Shown: positions 32,181 through 44,477, counted from the stretch's first letter. The stretch is 64,000 nt of DNA from Ahaetulla prasina (GCF_028640845.1 NC_080540.1:49892561-49956560), one strand, 5' to 3'. Translations and numbers: made by a program. Notes: generated by a model from the sequence alone, not told the origin.

Positions 32181-32264
32181 CCTTATAATGTCTGTAGCAT
32201 CAAAGGGGAGACCATTTATCAGTTTTGGCTGATCAATTGTGTCTCTAGCTGGAAAACAATAATC

Positions 32265-34195
32265 TGATAACACTGAAATCGCTCGGATCCGGGATGGACT
32301 GGACACTGATTGGATAGATCCAGGCGAGGGGACAGGGGTGAGTCTTGTGGACATTATCTGGGATGAGTTTGAGCCTGTGACCCCTGATGACATGGACAGG
32401 TTGTTGGCTAGGCTGAATCCCACCACATGTTTATTGGACCTGTGTCCCTCCTGGTTGGTACTGGCCACAAGGGAGGTGACACGAGGCTGGCTCCTGGGAA
32501 TTACCAACGCTTCCTTGTTGGAGGGCATCTTTCCCACCGCCTTGAAAGAGGCGGTGGTGAGGCCCCTCCTCAAGAAGCCATCCTTGGATCCAGCTGTATT
32601 GGCGAACTATCGTCCAGTCTCCAACCTTCGCTTTCTGGTGAAGGTTGTTGAGAGTGTGGTGGCATATCAGCTTCCCCAATACCTGGAGGAAACTGTCTTT
32701 CTAGACCCGTTCCAGTCCGGCTTCAGACCTGGTTACAGCACCGAGACGGCTTTGGTCGCGTTGGTGGATGACCTCTGGAGGGCTCGGGACAGGGGTTGTT
32801 CCTCTGTCCTGGTCCTGTTAGATCTCTCAGCGGCTTTTGATACCATCGACTATGGTATCCTGCTGCGACGGTTGGGGGTATTGGGGGTGGGAGGTACCGT
32901 TTATCAGTGGTTCTCATCCTATCTCTCTGACCGTTCGGTGTTGGCAGGGGGGCGGAGATCGACCTCTAGGTGCCTCACTTGTGGGGTGCCTCAGGGGTCG
33001 GTGCTCTCGCCTCTCCTGTTCAACATCTATATGAAGCCGCTGGGTGAGGTTATCCGTGGTTTCGGGGTGGATTATCATCTGTACGCTGACGATACTCAGC
33101 TGTACATTTCCACCCCAAACCACCCCAGCGAAGCTGTCGAGGTGATTGACCGGTGTCTAGAGGCTGTGTGGGTCTGGATGGGGAGGAACAGGCTCAGCTC
33201 AATCCCACCAAGACAGAGTGGCTGTGGGTTCCGGCGTCCCGGTACAGTCAGCTTACGCCTTCGCTGACTGTGGGGGGTGAAGTTCTGACCCCCAGGGGAA
33301 GGGTACGCAACTTGGGTGTTCTCCTGGACGATCGGCTGTCCCTAGAGGAGCACCTGACAGCCGTCGCCAGGGGAGCATTTTATCAGGTTCGCCTGATGCG
33401 CCAATTGCGTCCCTTCCTTGACCGGGACTCTCTACGAACGGTCACTCACGCCCTCATCACTCGCTTGGACTATTGCAATGCTCTCTACATGGGGCTCCCC
33501 TTGAAGAGCACCAGGAGGCTCCAGCTAGTCCAGAATGCGGCTGCACAGGTAATAGTGGGAGCACCACATTGCTCCCATATAACACCTATCCTGCACTGGC
33601 TGCCAGTAGCCTTCCGGGTGCAATTCAAGGTGTTAGTGCTCACCTTTAAAGCGCTCCATGGCTTAGGACTAGGCTATCTATGAGACTGCCTTCTGCCGCC
33701 GATAGCCTCCCAATGACCTGTGCGCTCCCACAGAGTGGGCATGCTCCGGGTGCCATCAGCCAAACAGTGTCGGCTGGTGGCCCCCAGGGGGAGAGCCTTC
33801 TCTGTGGCAGCACCGACCCTATGGAATGAGTTACCTCCAGGGCTGCGTCAACTTCCTGACCTCCGAACCTTCAAACGGGAACTGAAGACTCTATTATTTA
33901 ATCGGGCGGGACTAGCCTAAGTATTTTAAGGATTTTAATTTAATTTTAACTTAATTTTAATTAAATTTTAATGTATTAATTTATTTATAATTTTAAAATT
34001 TTAAAGGTTTATATCAGGATTGTCCATTTTAGTAAATTTGGCCTGTTAAATATTTCGTTTTAAATGTATTTTAAATCTTGGATTTTTGTGTATCTATGGG
34101 TTTTAAATAAGGCTGTACACTGCCCTGAGTCCTTCGGGAGAAGGGCAGTATAAAAATTTAATTAATTAATAAATTAATAAATTAATAAATAAATA
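32265..34195 (+). mobile_element. L2-clade LINE, 5'-truncated, with full 3' end
   Basis: The copy starts inside ORF2 (GAAATCGCTCGGATCCGGG) and reaches the 3' UTR GCTGTACACTGCCCTGAGTC and an (AATTA/AATAA)n tail. No TSD was found. Confidence 0.88.
32338..33920 (+). pseudogene. L2 ORF2 reverse transcriptase, frameshifted
   Basis: The first frame (32338-33267) holds RT motif A LVLLDLSAAFDTIDYG, GVPQGSVLSPLLFNIYM and catalytic YADD (33082-33093). A one-base deletion near 33196, relative to the copy at 12537, shifts the reading to the frame of 33153-33683 (LNPTKTEWLWVPASRYSQ onward). That frame stops at 33681-33683 where the copy at 11252 has CGG. The last 66 codons follow at 33720-33920 (NELPPGLRQLPDLRTFKREL). 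Small in-frame losses occur in RLDYCN and LRRLHWLPV. It keeps the LFNI residues missing from the 11252 copy, but is itself dead. Confidence 0.88.
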
Positions 34196-35764
34196 CTGAT
34201 AGGGCTGCTAATTTGAAGAATAGAATTACTGGAAGGTGATTTCCAAGGCATTGCTTGAATAGAATTTGGCAACTGGAGGTGGCCTAAATACTTTAGCACC
34301 ATAGAGAGTGTCTTGTAATTATGTTGTTTAAATAGTCTCAATGGTTGTCTGGGACTCTCCAAGTACAAATCAGGATGATCTTACATAGCTTTAGCCTAAC
34401 TTAACTTGCAAGACCTTCATTCCCCTCATGCTCTTAAGTCATTAAGAAGGCACTTTTAAAGTTACCCACATGGTACAGTTAACATTAGCAATCAATTCTG
34501 CTTTTCTATGACGGGGCCTAAATTGTTGAATAACTTGCCACTAGAACTGGGGCTCACACTCTCCTTATTATAGTTTAGGAGGTGGCTCAAAATATATCTT
34601 TTGACCCAGGTCATTTGGAGTTTTATGTTGTCTATACTGCTGACCTTATGTTTTTTAGCACTATTTTATAGTGCTGTATTTTTCCAAGCTGGCCAAAGCC
34701 ATTTGGGATTGTATGGCACATACGTTTATGATATTTATAAGCCCTTATGCCCTGACAGTTAGATCCCTTCTCAATCTATAAAATACGTATCTTCTGTATA
34801 TGTTGGGGATTTGGGATAATGGCCAGCATCTCCTTAATGTATTTGATTAAAGAAATGGGAGAGATCACTTGAACACATACTGTATACACCAAGTTTGGTG
34901 GTAATTAATTCCTCTTATGAATCGTATGTTTTTGAAGTCCTGAAAAAATGTTCCTTTCCTTCTCCATTCTGAATCTATCATGCGTCAATGTCACTGTGTG
35001 ATCCTAAACCATATTGTTTTGAAAGTAAATGGAAAAAATATCCTGCCATTCCCTCCATCACACAGTATTAATATCATTTCAAAGTCACTTTCTCCCCCAG
35101 TGCCATATTTCTGAAATCCAGTTGAACAGCATAGATTTGAACAGAATTAAATTAAAGTGTGGTTTGTTTGTTTTATGAGGGAATCATTACTTTAGCAGAG
35201 TGTAGAAACAAGTGGCTAGATAATTCTCACCATTAATCTAATGCTTCTGTACAAGGTAGTCAAGTTTTGTTAATGGTTTTTATACTACACTTAACTTTCA
35301 ATTTGCTGAGGTGTCAATCTAGGAGGATTTGTTGGAAACCAATGACTTCAGTTTACCAGAAATAATGGATTAGTGCGGTTGACAAACCTAGAAATAATTT
35401 TTAAAATGTCTTTTTTCATTAGGAGAATAGTATTTGGAGGAAGAAAAAAATGCTCTCAGGAGCGTAAGCATTAGCAAAGCAAGTCACTGTTAATACATTC
35501 TGAAAGATTTATGAGGCATCTTTCCCACAATAGCTGTTATACAATTATAATTCCTCTTTAAGATATTTAAATTAAGTCACTGGAAAGTATATGTTGGGGC
35601 ACTCAAGATGTTGATAAGGGAAAAAATATATATGATCCTGTTTTCATTTCCATTAACCATTAGAGTATAACTAGGGGATTCTCCAAGGGATATTAGATTT
35701 TTTAAAAATAAAATAAAATAACCATCTTTGCCTGTGACAATAGAAATTACAGATAAATGAATAT
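34196..35764. other. No gene seen; 1.6 kb unassigned
   Basis: Only short chance frames. No repeat family recognised. Confidence 0.5.
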
Positions 35765-36268
35765 GAACTGCAGAAAAAATAATTGCTACCAACCTGCCTT
35801 CCATTGAGGACCTGTATACTGCACGAATCAGGACGAGGGCCTTGAAAATATTTACAGATCCCTCACATCCAGGACATAAACTGTTTCAACTCCTACCCTC
35901 AAAATGACGCTATAGAGCACTGCACACCAGAACAACTAGACACAAAAACAGTTTTTTCCCGAAGGCCATCGCTCTGCTAACCAAATAATTCCCTCAACAC
36001 TGTCAAACTATTTACTAAGTCTGAAATACTATTAATCTTCTCATCGTTCTCATCACCAATCTCTTTCCACTTATGACTGTATGACTATAATTTTGTTGCT
36101 GGTAATCCTTATGATTTATATTGATATATTGATCATCATTTGTGTTGTAAATGTTGTACCTCGATGAAGGTATCTTTTCTTTTATGTACATTGAGAGCAT
36201 ATGCACCAAGACAAATTCCTTGTGTGTCCAATCACACTTGGCCAATAAAAAATTCTATTCTATTCTAT
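35765..36268 (+). mobile_element. CR1/L3-type LINE 3' end with (ATTCT)n
   Basis: This copy is very similar to 4475-4990 and starts at the same base (GAACTGCAGAAAAAATAATT). It encodes the ORF2 end with several substitutions and a stop, then CACTTGGCCAATAAAAAATTC and a short ATTCT tail. Confidence 0.88.
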
Positions 36269-36554
36269 AGGTCCTCAAAAGTTTTCTCTGGATGATGGAT
36301 TCTCTTTCAACCATGGTATATTAGGGATATCAGGTTGAGATAGACTGGATAAGAAAGGTCTTCCATTGCTTTAAAGTGTGTGTGGAGGGGGGATTATTCC
36401 AGTCCTGAAATTAAAATGTTAGAATTGGGGGGAGGGGGCTAGGAAGAGGAAAGAAAAACTGACAGGTAGCAATGGATTTTCATGCTTTGAGCTGTGATAT
36501 TTCCTTTATCAAAAATTCTCTATAGTTGTGCCTGTCTTTCCTCAGCTACTTTTC

Positions 36555-37360
36555 TTTTTTTTTCTTTTTATCTCTAATTTTTATTTATATTATTAAATAA
36601 GAAGATAAAAGCTAACACAAACTAATAGAAACTGAGAACAAAAAAAAAGAAAAAATCAAAGAGCAAAAAGTACAAGAAAAGGAAAAAAAGTTAAAGAGTT
36701 AAAGAGTTTAAAAAGGTTTAAAAGTTAAAGAAAGATAGTAAAGGAAAAAATAAGATATAAGGAAGTGGCTTCTGATATTCCTCACAATAGTTTAACTTCT
36801 CTTTCAAAAGTTACATATTATTATTCTTTCTATATACCCTATCTAATCATCAAATGCATAAGTCACGAGTTCATTGCTTTTCATTTTTGTGTAAAATGTC
36901 CATAAGAGGCTTCCCTTTCCAATAAAATGTAAATAATGTTTTTTCTTCTAAAATCAAAGAAATTAATTTATCCATTTTAGCAAAATCTGTCAGCTTCACC
37001 AACCATTCCTCCATCATAGGTAGCATCAAAGCTTTTCATCTCTGTGCAAATAATAATCTTGCTGTTGTGGTAATATATTGAAATAATCTTCCTTGGGTTG
37101 TTTTTTTTTCCTAGCTGTTTATCCATTAATCCTAAAAGGAAATGTTCTGGCTTCAATTGAATATTAATCTTTAAAATCCTCTATATCAAAGTATGTACTT
37201 AGATCCAATTTTGTTTAGCTGGTTTATGTGTTGACCAAGTGTGATAAAATGTCCCTTGTTCACAAATATATGGTTCACATTTCTAATATACTCTCCTCAG
37301 ATATCCATCTTTGATCAAGGAAGAGTTGTAATCTCCACTCTTAGCTTCAGACCAAAGTAG
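36555..37360 (-). pseudogene. L1 ORF2 C-terminal fragment
   Basis: On the minus strand, from about 37300 down to 36800, frame-broken stretches read GTFYHTWSTH, RILKINIQLKPEHFLLGLMDKQLGKK and, further on, KNEKQ and TYAFDD-type endings. These are the familiar C-terminal L1 ORF2 phrases. The A-rich 3' end lies at the left (T-run near 36550-36590). Several frameshifts and stops make it inactive. Confidence 0.7.
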
Positions 37361-37374
37361 ATATTGATGCAAGC

Positions 37375-37688
37375 CAATGGTGGGTTTTAAATTTTTTTAC
37401 TACCGGTTCTGTGGGTATGGCTTGGTGGGCGTGGCATGGCATGGCTTGGTGGGCGTGGCTTGGTGGGCATGACAGGGGAAGGATACTGTAAAATCTCCAT
37501 TCCCATCCCACTCCTGGGGGAAGGATACTGCAAAATCCTCATTTCCTCCCGATCAGCTGGGACTTAGGAGGCAGAGAATAGATGGGGGCAGGGCCAGTCA
37601 GAATTTTTACTACCAGTTCTCTGAACTACTCAAAATTTCCGCTACTATTTCTTCAGAACTGGTCAGAGCCTGCTGAAACCCACTTCTG
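37375..37688. mobile_element. hAT family B, reverse orientation
   Basis: It begins CAATGGTGGGTTTTAAATT and TTACTACCGGTTCTGTGGG and ends GCTGAAACCCACTTCTG. The 8-bp duplication atgcaagc is perfect on both sides (37367-37374, 37689-37696). Confidence 0.92.
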
Positions 37689-38031
37689 ATGCAAGCCCAA
37701 GGGAGACAATTGAAGGTCCATATCAGACATTTATCAAAATGAGACATTTTCAGAATTATTTTCTTTTTTCAAAAATTCTGAATTCTGATTATTATTTCAG
37801 GTAAATTGTATCTGCATTTTCCCTAATCTTCTGAGTAACTATTTTTTTTTCATTTTCTCTCTTCATTTATCAACATGAATTAATTTAACAATATGAACTT
37901 TTGGACAATGATATATGAATATGCTAAATGTGCCATGGAACCCTAGGGTTCCTTGAGAACTTGACTAGGTTCCATGTTCACTTTAGTGAAATCTCTATAA
38001 CTAGAATTTTGCCAGATCAGAGACTTTAGTT

Positions 38032-38289
38032 CAGGGTGAAATCCAGCAGGTTCTAACAAGTTCCAAGTGGAAATTTTGAGTAGTTTGACAACCGACAAAC
38101 TGGTCCCAAAGTGAGTGGGAATGGAGATTTTGCAATATCCTTCCCCCAGGAGGGATGGGAATGGAGATTTTGTAGTATCCTTCCCCTGGAGTGGGGTGGG
38201 AATGGAGATTTTGCAATATCCTTCCCCTGCCACACCCACCAAGCCACGCCCACAGAACTGGTAGGGAAAAATTTTGAATTTCACCCCTG
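38032..38289. mobile_element. hAT family B
   Basis: CAGGGTGAAATCCAGCAGG to GAATTTCACCCCTG, with the repeated core ATGGAGATTTTGCAATATCC three times. The 8-bp duplication ctttagtt is perfect (38024-38031, 38290-38297). Confidence 0.92.
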
Positions 38290-38805
38290 CTTTAGTTTGC
38301 CCTTTGTTGATTGGGGTTCTGGTTTCAGTTTTTGCTTTTGTATTTTTAATGTTCCACAGCCTGAAAACCTCTATGCTAAAATATAGCCTAAGAAGAGCAA
38401 TGCATTAAAAGAAGATAAATCTTAATTAGATAATGTTATGGTATCATAAAAAGAAATGCACCAAGCTGACCTTGGCTGATCTTGAAAAGCCAAGCAAGGT
38501 AGGACTTGCTTAATGTTTAGATGGAAGTCACCAGGCAATCCAAGGGCTCTAAGAAGCAGACTAAGATTTGATTTATTTATTTTTTTAAAAAGAAGAAGGT
38601 AGAAGGAAGCGTTTACTTCCAAGAAAGGTGTATGGATCTGTCCATGATTTCACCAAGAATTGTGTCCTCTTGAGAAGAATGTATCTTTTGTTATTTTTGT
38701 TATGACTATCCAAAATGTATTTTCAACTTGCAGCTAGAGTCTTCCCTGGGTTCAGAATAAATGAATGAAATATTCTGGTTCAAAAAAATATAAGAACCCC
38801 TGCAT

Positions 38806-38974
38806 CAGTGGTGGGTTGTTCCCGGTCGGTCTGGTTCTATAGAACCGGTAGTAAAACTGGTGGGAGGCTCCGCCCACCCACCACGACGACATCATGTGTG
38901 ATCTGCGCATGCAGGGAAGTGTGTGTGTGCTCTTGTTGCAAACTGGTAGAAAAGGTAAATGGAACCCACCCCTG
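38806..38974. mobile_element. hAT family C, 169 bp
   Basis: CAGTGGTGGGTTGTTCCCGG to GGAACCCACCCCTG, flanked by ccctgcat and tcctgcat (7/8). Related to 10455 and 63100. Confidence 0.9.
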
Positions 38975-38982
38975 TCCTGCAT

Positions 38983-40012
38983 GATATGCTACTGCTCTGA
39001 GTCAGGAACTTCTAACCTTTTACATAGTGTTGAGCCACCACAATTGCCAACCTCTGTGGTCACTGGTTATGTTAGTTAAGAGTCTGCGAATCATAAATCA
39101 GCCAAAGAAAAAAGTCTTCCTATCCTCCTAAAGATAGGTACATTGGAGGGAGGTTTATCTCTTTTTCCAAAATATTTGCATATTTGGGTGGCGGAGGAGG
39201 AGAAACAATGATTTTGTAACTAGGAGAACAAAAATCTATTTAAAGTGGGGGGTTTTATTATTTAACTGACCCCCTCCTCAAGAAAGAAATTTAATTTCTT
39301 TTCCAAGAATAAGTGCCCCAAAATCCTGCAGTTTGTTCTTTTAAGACAATTTAATATTAAATCTCATTTATCACCCCTCCCAAAATTAATTCCAGACATT
39401 CGATATACCCAAATGTCATTTCAACTTCATTCCCACTTTATAAAAAAATAATATATTCTGGGCAACTCACGCTGAATGATTTCATTTATTCTATAAAATG
39501 GACTTTTATTTAAAAAAGATCCACGTTTTTGCTTCTCCAGTAGGTAACCACCTTCTTTTTCTTCTGAAACACTATTCACAAAAGCTCATGGTCTCTTTCT
39601 CCGTGGTTAGAGATCCAGCTCCAAATAGGGAAGATATCTAATACTAGTTTTCCATTTCTGCCCCATGCAGAAAAATCCTGGTCTTTTCTCCCCATTTTGG
39701 CATCAGACATCAGGAGAAATAGCAAGAGGGAATGTACAGCTGGACTGTAAAAAAAAATGCTAGAGGCAAGAATGACTTAGGTGTTATATACCTGTTTACT
39801 TGTGTCTAGGGATGATCCGAACTCTTGCAATCCAGATTTAGTAGGCACAGATTAAATATAAAATATAAAATATAAGGTATAAGGATCAGTTCAATTTAAT
39901 TAAAGTGCTGAAACCTGACTTCTAGACCTGCCTTAGGCATGTAAACCAGCTTAATGACTTTGAGTCATTCTGTGTCCTTCAGCCTTAGGAAGAAGGCAAG
40001 GGCATACCATAT
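38983..40012. other. No gene seen
   Basis: Unassigned sequence with A-rich stretches. A direct AAATATA repeat lies near 39856-39875. Confidence 0.5.
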
Positions 40013-40335
40013 AAGGTAAAGGTAAAGGTTCCCCTCGCACATATGTGCTAGTCGTTCCTGACTCTAGGGGGCGATGCTCATCTCCAGTGGTGGGATTCAA
40101 GGAATTTAACAACTGGTTCTCTACCTTAATGATTTCTTCCAACAAAAAGTTTGCCAAACTGCTCAGAAAGTTAACAACTGGTTTTCCCAAAGTGGTACGA
40201 ACTGGCTGAATCCCACCACTGCTCATCTCTGTTTCAAAGCTGAAGAGCCAGTGCTGTCCGAAGATCCCTCCGTGTTCAGGTGGCCAGTATGACTAAATGC
40301 CAAAGGTGCACAGAACGCTGTTACCATCCCACCAC
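40013..40335 (-). mobile_element. Sauria-type SINE, split by a hAT and head-truncated
   Basis: The tail side (GGTAAAGGTAAAGGTTCCCC) and body match 24443-24600. The body is interrupted at CTCATCTC by the hAT at 40085-40221 and resumes at 40222. The tRNA-like head is missing after about 40335. Confidence 0.85.
40085..40221. mobile_element. Short hAT nested in the SINE
   Basis: CAGTGGTGGGATTCAAGG to GAATCCCACCACTG with a perfect 8-bp duplication ctcatctc (40077-40084, 40222-40229). Removing the insert and one duplication rebuilds the SINE body seen at 24.5 kb. Confidence 0.95.
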
Positions 40336-40955
40336 ATATTTCCCTTCAAATTATTCCTTTCATTTGTTTCTTTGTACCATAAATATCAATGAAGCTCACT
40401 GGCTAAGCCAGCTCCTTCCGCAGATCTTTCACAAAAGATTATTGAGCAAGACAAACAGCTTGCTCAATAATGCAATTTAAATTTAGTTGGGGGAGACTCT
40501 TTCTTTTGAGCCTTGAAAACTTTTGAATTTTGTTAACTCTGGTAAACACTTTGTGATGGTTTGCGAAGGAAAGGATTAAATAAGGTAAAAGAAATTCAGG
40601 TGGAGGTAAAAAAAGCATCAGCTCTGATAAACTCAATATGATATGTATTCCTGCTCATCTGTACTGACATGCTTCAGAAATCTTGAGAACATTTAAATAA
40701 TTTGCAACCTGACTATAATGTACTTCATTAGCAATTTACATTTTTAATATAACATGCCTGGTGAATAATTTAGCCATTAATAATGTATTACTTCACCTTT
40801 TCAGATGCCATCAAGTCAACTTTGGTGTCCAGATGTCTGGAACTATAATTAGGAGGCTTAATCTATCCTTATATCTTAGACTATCAGAAGTATGGGAGGG
40901 GGGAGAGCTGTGGATCCAAGTGAAAGCTGCCCAGAGTCAATTTGAGCAGCAAGAC
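40336..40955. other. No gene seen
   Basis: Unassigned AT-rich sequence. Confidence 0.5.
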
Positions 40956-41213
40956 CAGGGGTGAAATCCAGCAAGTTCTGACAGGTTCTGGAGAACCAGT
41001 AGCGGAAATTTTGAGTAGTTCGGAGAACCGGCAAATACCATTTCTGGCTGGCCCCAGAGTGGGGTGGGAGTGGAGATTTTGCAATATTCTTGCCCCAGGA
41101 GTGGGGCGGGAATGGAGATTTTGCAGTATCCTTTCCCTGTCATGCCCACCAAGCCATGCCCACCAAGCCATACCCACAGAACCGGTAGTAAAAAAAATTG
41201 GATTTCACCACTG
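40956..41213. mobile_element. hAT family B
   Basis: CAGGGGTGAAATCCAGCAAG to TTGGATTTCACCACTG, flanked by agcaagac and agcaagat (7/8). Confidence 0.92.
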
Positions 41214-41221
41214 AGCAAGAT

Positions 41222-41836
41222 GGGTAAATTTAACAAAGGGGGAAGAGAGAGTGAGGGAGAGAGAGGGAGAGATGCTAGCTAAGTAGAAATAAGAGAGAGG
41301 GGGGGGGAGATGAAAAAAAATTGAAAAAAATAAAATAAATGCCATATTGCAACCTAAGCCAGTTGTTTCTCATGTTGTTCCCAGCTATTTATTAAGCTAT
41401 TTTCTGAAATTCCAAACAGGATTTCAGTCGGTTGAAAGTGGCATTCAGTTGGTGGGCAATCTGGACTGCAGCCAGCGCAGGATCTGAACAATTGTCCTCC
41501 TGTTCCTTGTTTTTCCGATTCCTTGCAGATGAAAAAATATTTTTAAATGTAACAACTGCTGACCAGTAACCCAGAATGAAATGACTGCCAAGCCAACTGC
41601 TGGAGGGAGGTGGCTGCCAGGCCCTAAGGCCAGTCAGAGCTTAAGGCTGCTGCTAGAGTGAAATAAAACTCTGGAAACTTTGAGGACTTAGGATGGCTCA
41701 GGTTGGAAAAACAACCATTTTGAGATGCTGTTTTGTATGTGCACATTCTGGGTATATTTGAAATGAGCTGGAAGTGGGAGGAGAGCAAGTATTTTTGCAC
41801 TCAGGAAGTGGTGGATGGCACCTATGTGCAATGGGT
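41222..41836. other. No gene seen
   Basis: GA-rich low complexity lies at 41240-41340. The rest is unassigned. Confidence 0.5.
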
Positions 41837-42555
41837 TGTAGGAAGTTAGCACCCACCTCTCTCCTAGAAGAATGAAATATTTTAGGAATATTAAAAAGGC
41901 AGAATATATTTCCCTGGATGAGAAATGGAGAAACATGTTTTAAAGACAAAGCAGCTCCCACCTTCCTGCCTCCCCCTCCCACCTTTGTCAATGGACCAAC
42001 ATCTGCAACACAAAGGACCCATCTAGCAACAGAAACTCCCCACATGGCACCTGGGAAGATTACATCAGCCAGCAAGGCTAGCTATGACCTCTGACAGCAA
42101 CCAATCATGATACTTTTCCTGTACCCCAGAAAGTTCAAAGCCAGAGAGGGTATATAACCAGGTAGTGAAATGCTACCAGACTGGACCGGATCGCGTGATC
42201 TGGTAGCGATCGCGGCCGGTAGTTCGGCGATCCGGTAGTGATGGCGGAGCAAAGCTCTGCCCATCCACCCAAGTGTCATTACTTCTGGGTTTTAATCAGG
42301 AAGTAATGTGTTTTTACCTTCTGCGCATGCACAGAAGGTCTGCATGTGGCGCCTGCATTTCCGAGCCGGTAAAGAAGGTAAGTAGATTTCACCCCTGCAT
42401 AAAACCCAGGGACTCACAGCATGTGTTTCTGTTCAGGAACTCAAACCATGTGATCCTGTCCACCATTAAACCATCTTTCCAAGCAGTCTCCATGTTTCCA
42501 ATGTCTTTTTCTCCACTTGTAACTGAACCCAAGCAGATGGACATTTCTTCCAACA
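41837..42555 (+). mobile_element. Solo LTR, family 2, split by a hAT
   Basis: TGTAGGAAGTTAGC to TTCTTCCAACA, flanked by 4-bp duplications GGGT (41833-41836, 42556-42559). Without the hAT at 42159-42397 it is about 480 bp and aligns along its length with the LTRs of the element at 46365. A CCAAT lies near 42098 and TATATAA at 42151-42157, where the hAT inserted. It is more diverged than the pair at 46-50 kb. Confidence 0.88.
42159..42397. mobile_element. hAT nested at the TATA box of an LTR
   Basis: CAGGTAGTGAAATGCTACC to GTAGATTTCACCCCTG, with flanks tatataac and cataaaac (6/8). The target duplication contains the LTR TATA box. Confidence 0.85.
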
Positions 42556-42859
42556 GGGTCAAGCAGAAAATGTGGATTTGCCCATACACATCCACAAGGG
42601 AGCAAAAAGAAGGCATGTCTTAAAAAAAAAGAAAGTTAAAAAGGTAACATAGAAAGATCTTGTCCAAATAGATAAAGGAGTTAAGAGACAATGCATCAAG
42701 TTAGGGAGAGACTATGATTATTTTTGTGTAAGTAAACGATGTGGGGGGGGAAGTGTAAGGTTTTGCATCTTTGCTTGACTCAGCTCAGATTCTCTTCTCT
42801 GTAGCCAACAAGAGGCCATAGAGTAGACACTTGGTGAAACAAATGATTCAGGAGGCTGT

Positions 42860-42977
42860 AGGATTCCATTCCCCACTATCCTGTCAGAGCTGAAGAAGCT
42901 TCTTGGATGAGAAGTAAAACGTTGTCAAAGAAAAAACAAAAAAATCCAGTTGCCTCCTGAAAAAGCATCTTCAGGAC
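42860..42977 (+). mobile_element. 118-bp Penelope-like insertion with hammerhead-like motif
   Basis: Flanked by a perfect 15-bp duplication, GATTCAGGAGGCTGT (42845-42859, 42978-42992). From GCTGAAGAAGCTTCTTGG to CCAGTTGCCTC it matches the 92-bp insertion at 15998. It has an extra 5' part (42860-42888) and a different 3' end (GCATCTTCAGGAC). No ORF. Confidence 0.78.
42890..42924 (+). ncRNA. Hammerhead-like ribozyme motif
   Basis: CTGAAGAA, stem GCTTCT, loop TGGATG, stem AGAAGT (one G-U pair), then AAAACGTTG. The 3' core has changed from the GAAACGTC seen at 44.5-45.0 kb. Confidence 0.5.
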
Positions 42978-43044
42978 GATTCAGGAGGCTGTTTTACAAA
43001 TTCACGGATAGAAGAGAAATCGGTCAAATTTCACCAGATAGGAC

Positions 43045-43860
43045 ATTAGGACGGCTGTCTTTTGAAGATCATTTGACGGCCGTCTCCAGGAGAGCTTTTT
43101 ACCAGGTTCGCCTGGTCCGCCAGTTGCACCCCTTCCTAGACCGGGATGCCTTATGCACAGTCAGTCATGCGCTCGTGACATCTCGCTTCGATTACTGCAA
43201 CACTCATGGGGCTCCCCTTGAAGGGCATCCGGAGGCTTCAGTTGGTTCAGGATGCAGCTGTGCGGGTGATAGAGGGAGCCCCTCATGGCTCCCATGTTAC
43301 ACCACTCCTGCGCAGACTGCACTGGCTACCTGTGGCCTTTCGGGTGCGCTTCAAGGTCTTGGTTACCATCTTTAAAGCGCTCCATGGCATAGGGCCGGGT
43401 TATTTACAGGACCGCCTACTGCCACCGATCGCCTCCCACCGACCTGTACGCTCTCACAGAGAGTGACTCCTTAGGGTGCCATCCGCCAGGCAGTGCCGAC
43501 TGGCGACACCCAGAGGAAGGGCTTTCTCTGTGGGGGCTCCCACCCTCTGGAACGAGCTTCCCCCAGGGCTTCGTCAACTTCCGGACCTCCGAACCTTCCG
43601 CCGCGAGCTTAAGACACATCTATTTATTTGCGCAGGGCTAGCCTAAGGTTTTAGTTTTTAAATTTAGTTTTTAATGGGGTTTTATATTATTTTATTCTAG
43701 TGATATTTTTAATTCGGCCTAATTAATAAGTTTTTTAATTGTTGTTTTTACCTGTATTATTTGCATGTTTTTATCTGGCTGTGAACTGCCCTGAGTCCTT
43801 CGGGAGATAGGGCGGTATAAAAATTCGAATAAATAAAATAAATAAATAAATAAATAATAA
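43045..43860 (+). mobile_element. L2-clade LINE, short 3' copy
   Basis: It starts inside the last third of ORF2 (LSFEDHLTAVSRRAFYQVRLVRQL). The frame shifts near 43200, continues at 43206-43466 (LQLVQDAAVRVIEGAPHGSH, HWLPVAFRVRFKVLV) and has a stop after RSHRE. The 3' UTR GAACTGCCCTGAGTCCTTCGG and an (AATA)n tail close it. Inactive. Confidence 0.88.
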
Positions 43861-43867
43861 ATAATTA

Positions 43868-44340
43868 GCCTGGGAAGTGGGTGGGTGGATCTACGGTAAT
43901 TTAGAAGAGCTAAGAGAAAGATAACCAACAGGCTTGAAATCCTGGGATTAGAAAATTTACAACTCCGTCGACTTCGACATGACCTGTGTTTAACACACAA
44001 AATCATCTATTGCAATATCCTTCCTATAAAAGACTACTTCAGCTTCAATTGCAATATTACAAGAACAAAAAATAGATTCAAGCTAAATGTCAACCGCTTC
44101 AAACTTGATTGCAGAAAATATGACTTCTGTAACAGAGTTGTAAATGCTTGGAACTCATTACCTGACTCCATAGTCTCTACTCAAAATCCCAAAATCTTCA
44201 ACCAAAAACTGTCTACTATTGACCTCACCCCATTCCTAAGAGGACTATAAGGGGCGTGCATAAGAGCACAAAAGTGCCTACCGTTCCTGTCCTATTGTTC
44301 CCTTCATTATATCAAATTAATATAGTTGATGCATATTTTT
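43868..44340 (+). pseudogene. Non-LTR retrotransposon ORF2 C-terminus, CR1/L3-like, seeding (CA)n(TA)n
   Basis: From about 43915 to the stop at 44248-44250 the frame reads RLEILGLENLQLRRLRHDL, LTHKIIYCN, RVVNAWNSLPDSIV and ends TPFLRGL. These are typical C-terminal motifs of CR1/Rex-type LINEs and differ from the other families here. The short 3' UTR ends in the CA/TA array. Only the C-terminus is present. Confidence 0.7.
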
Positions 44341-44342
44341 TT

Positions 44343-44477
<135 letters not shown>

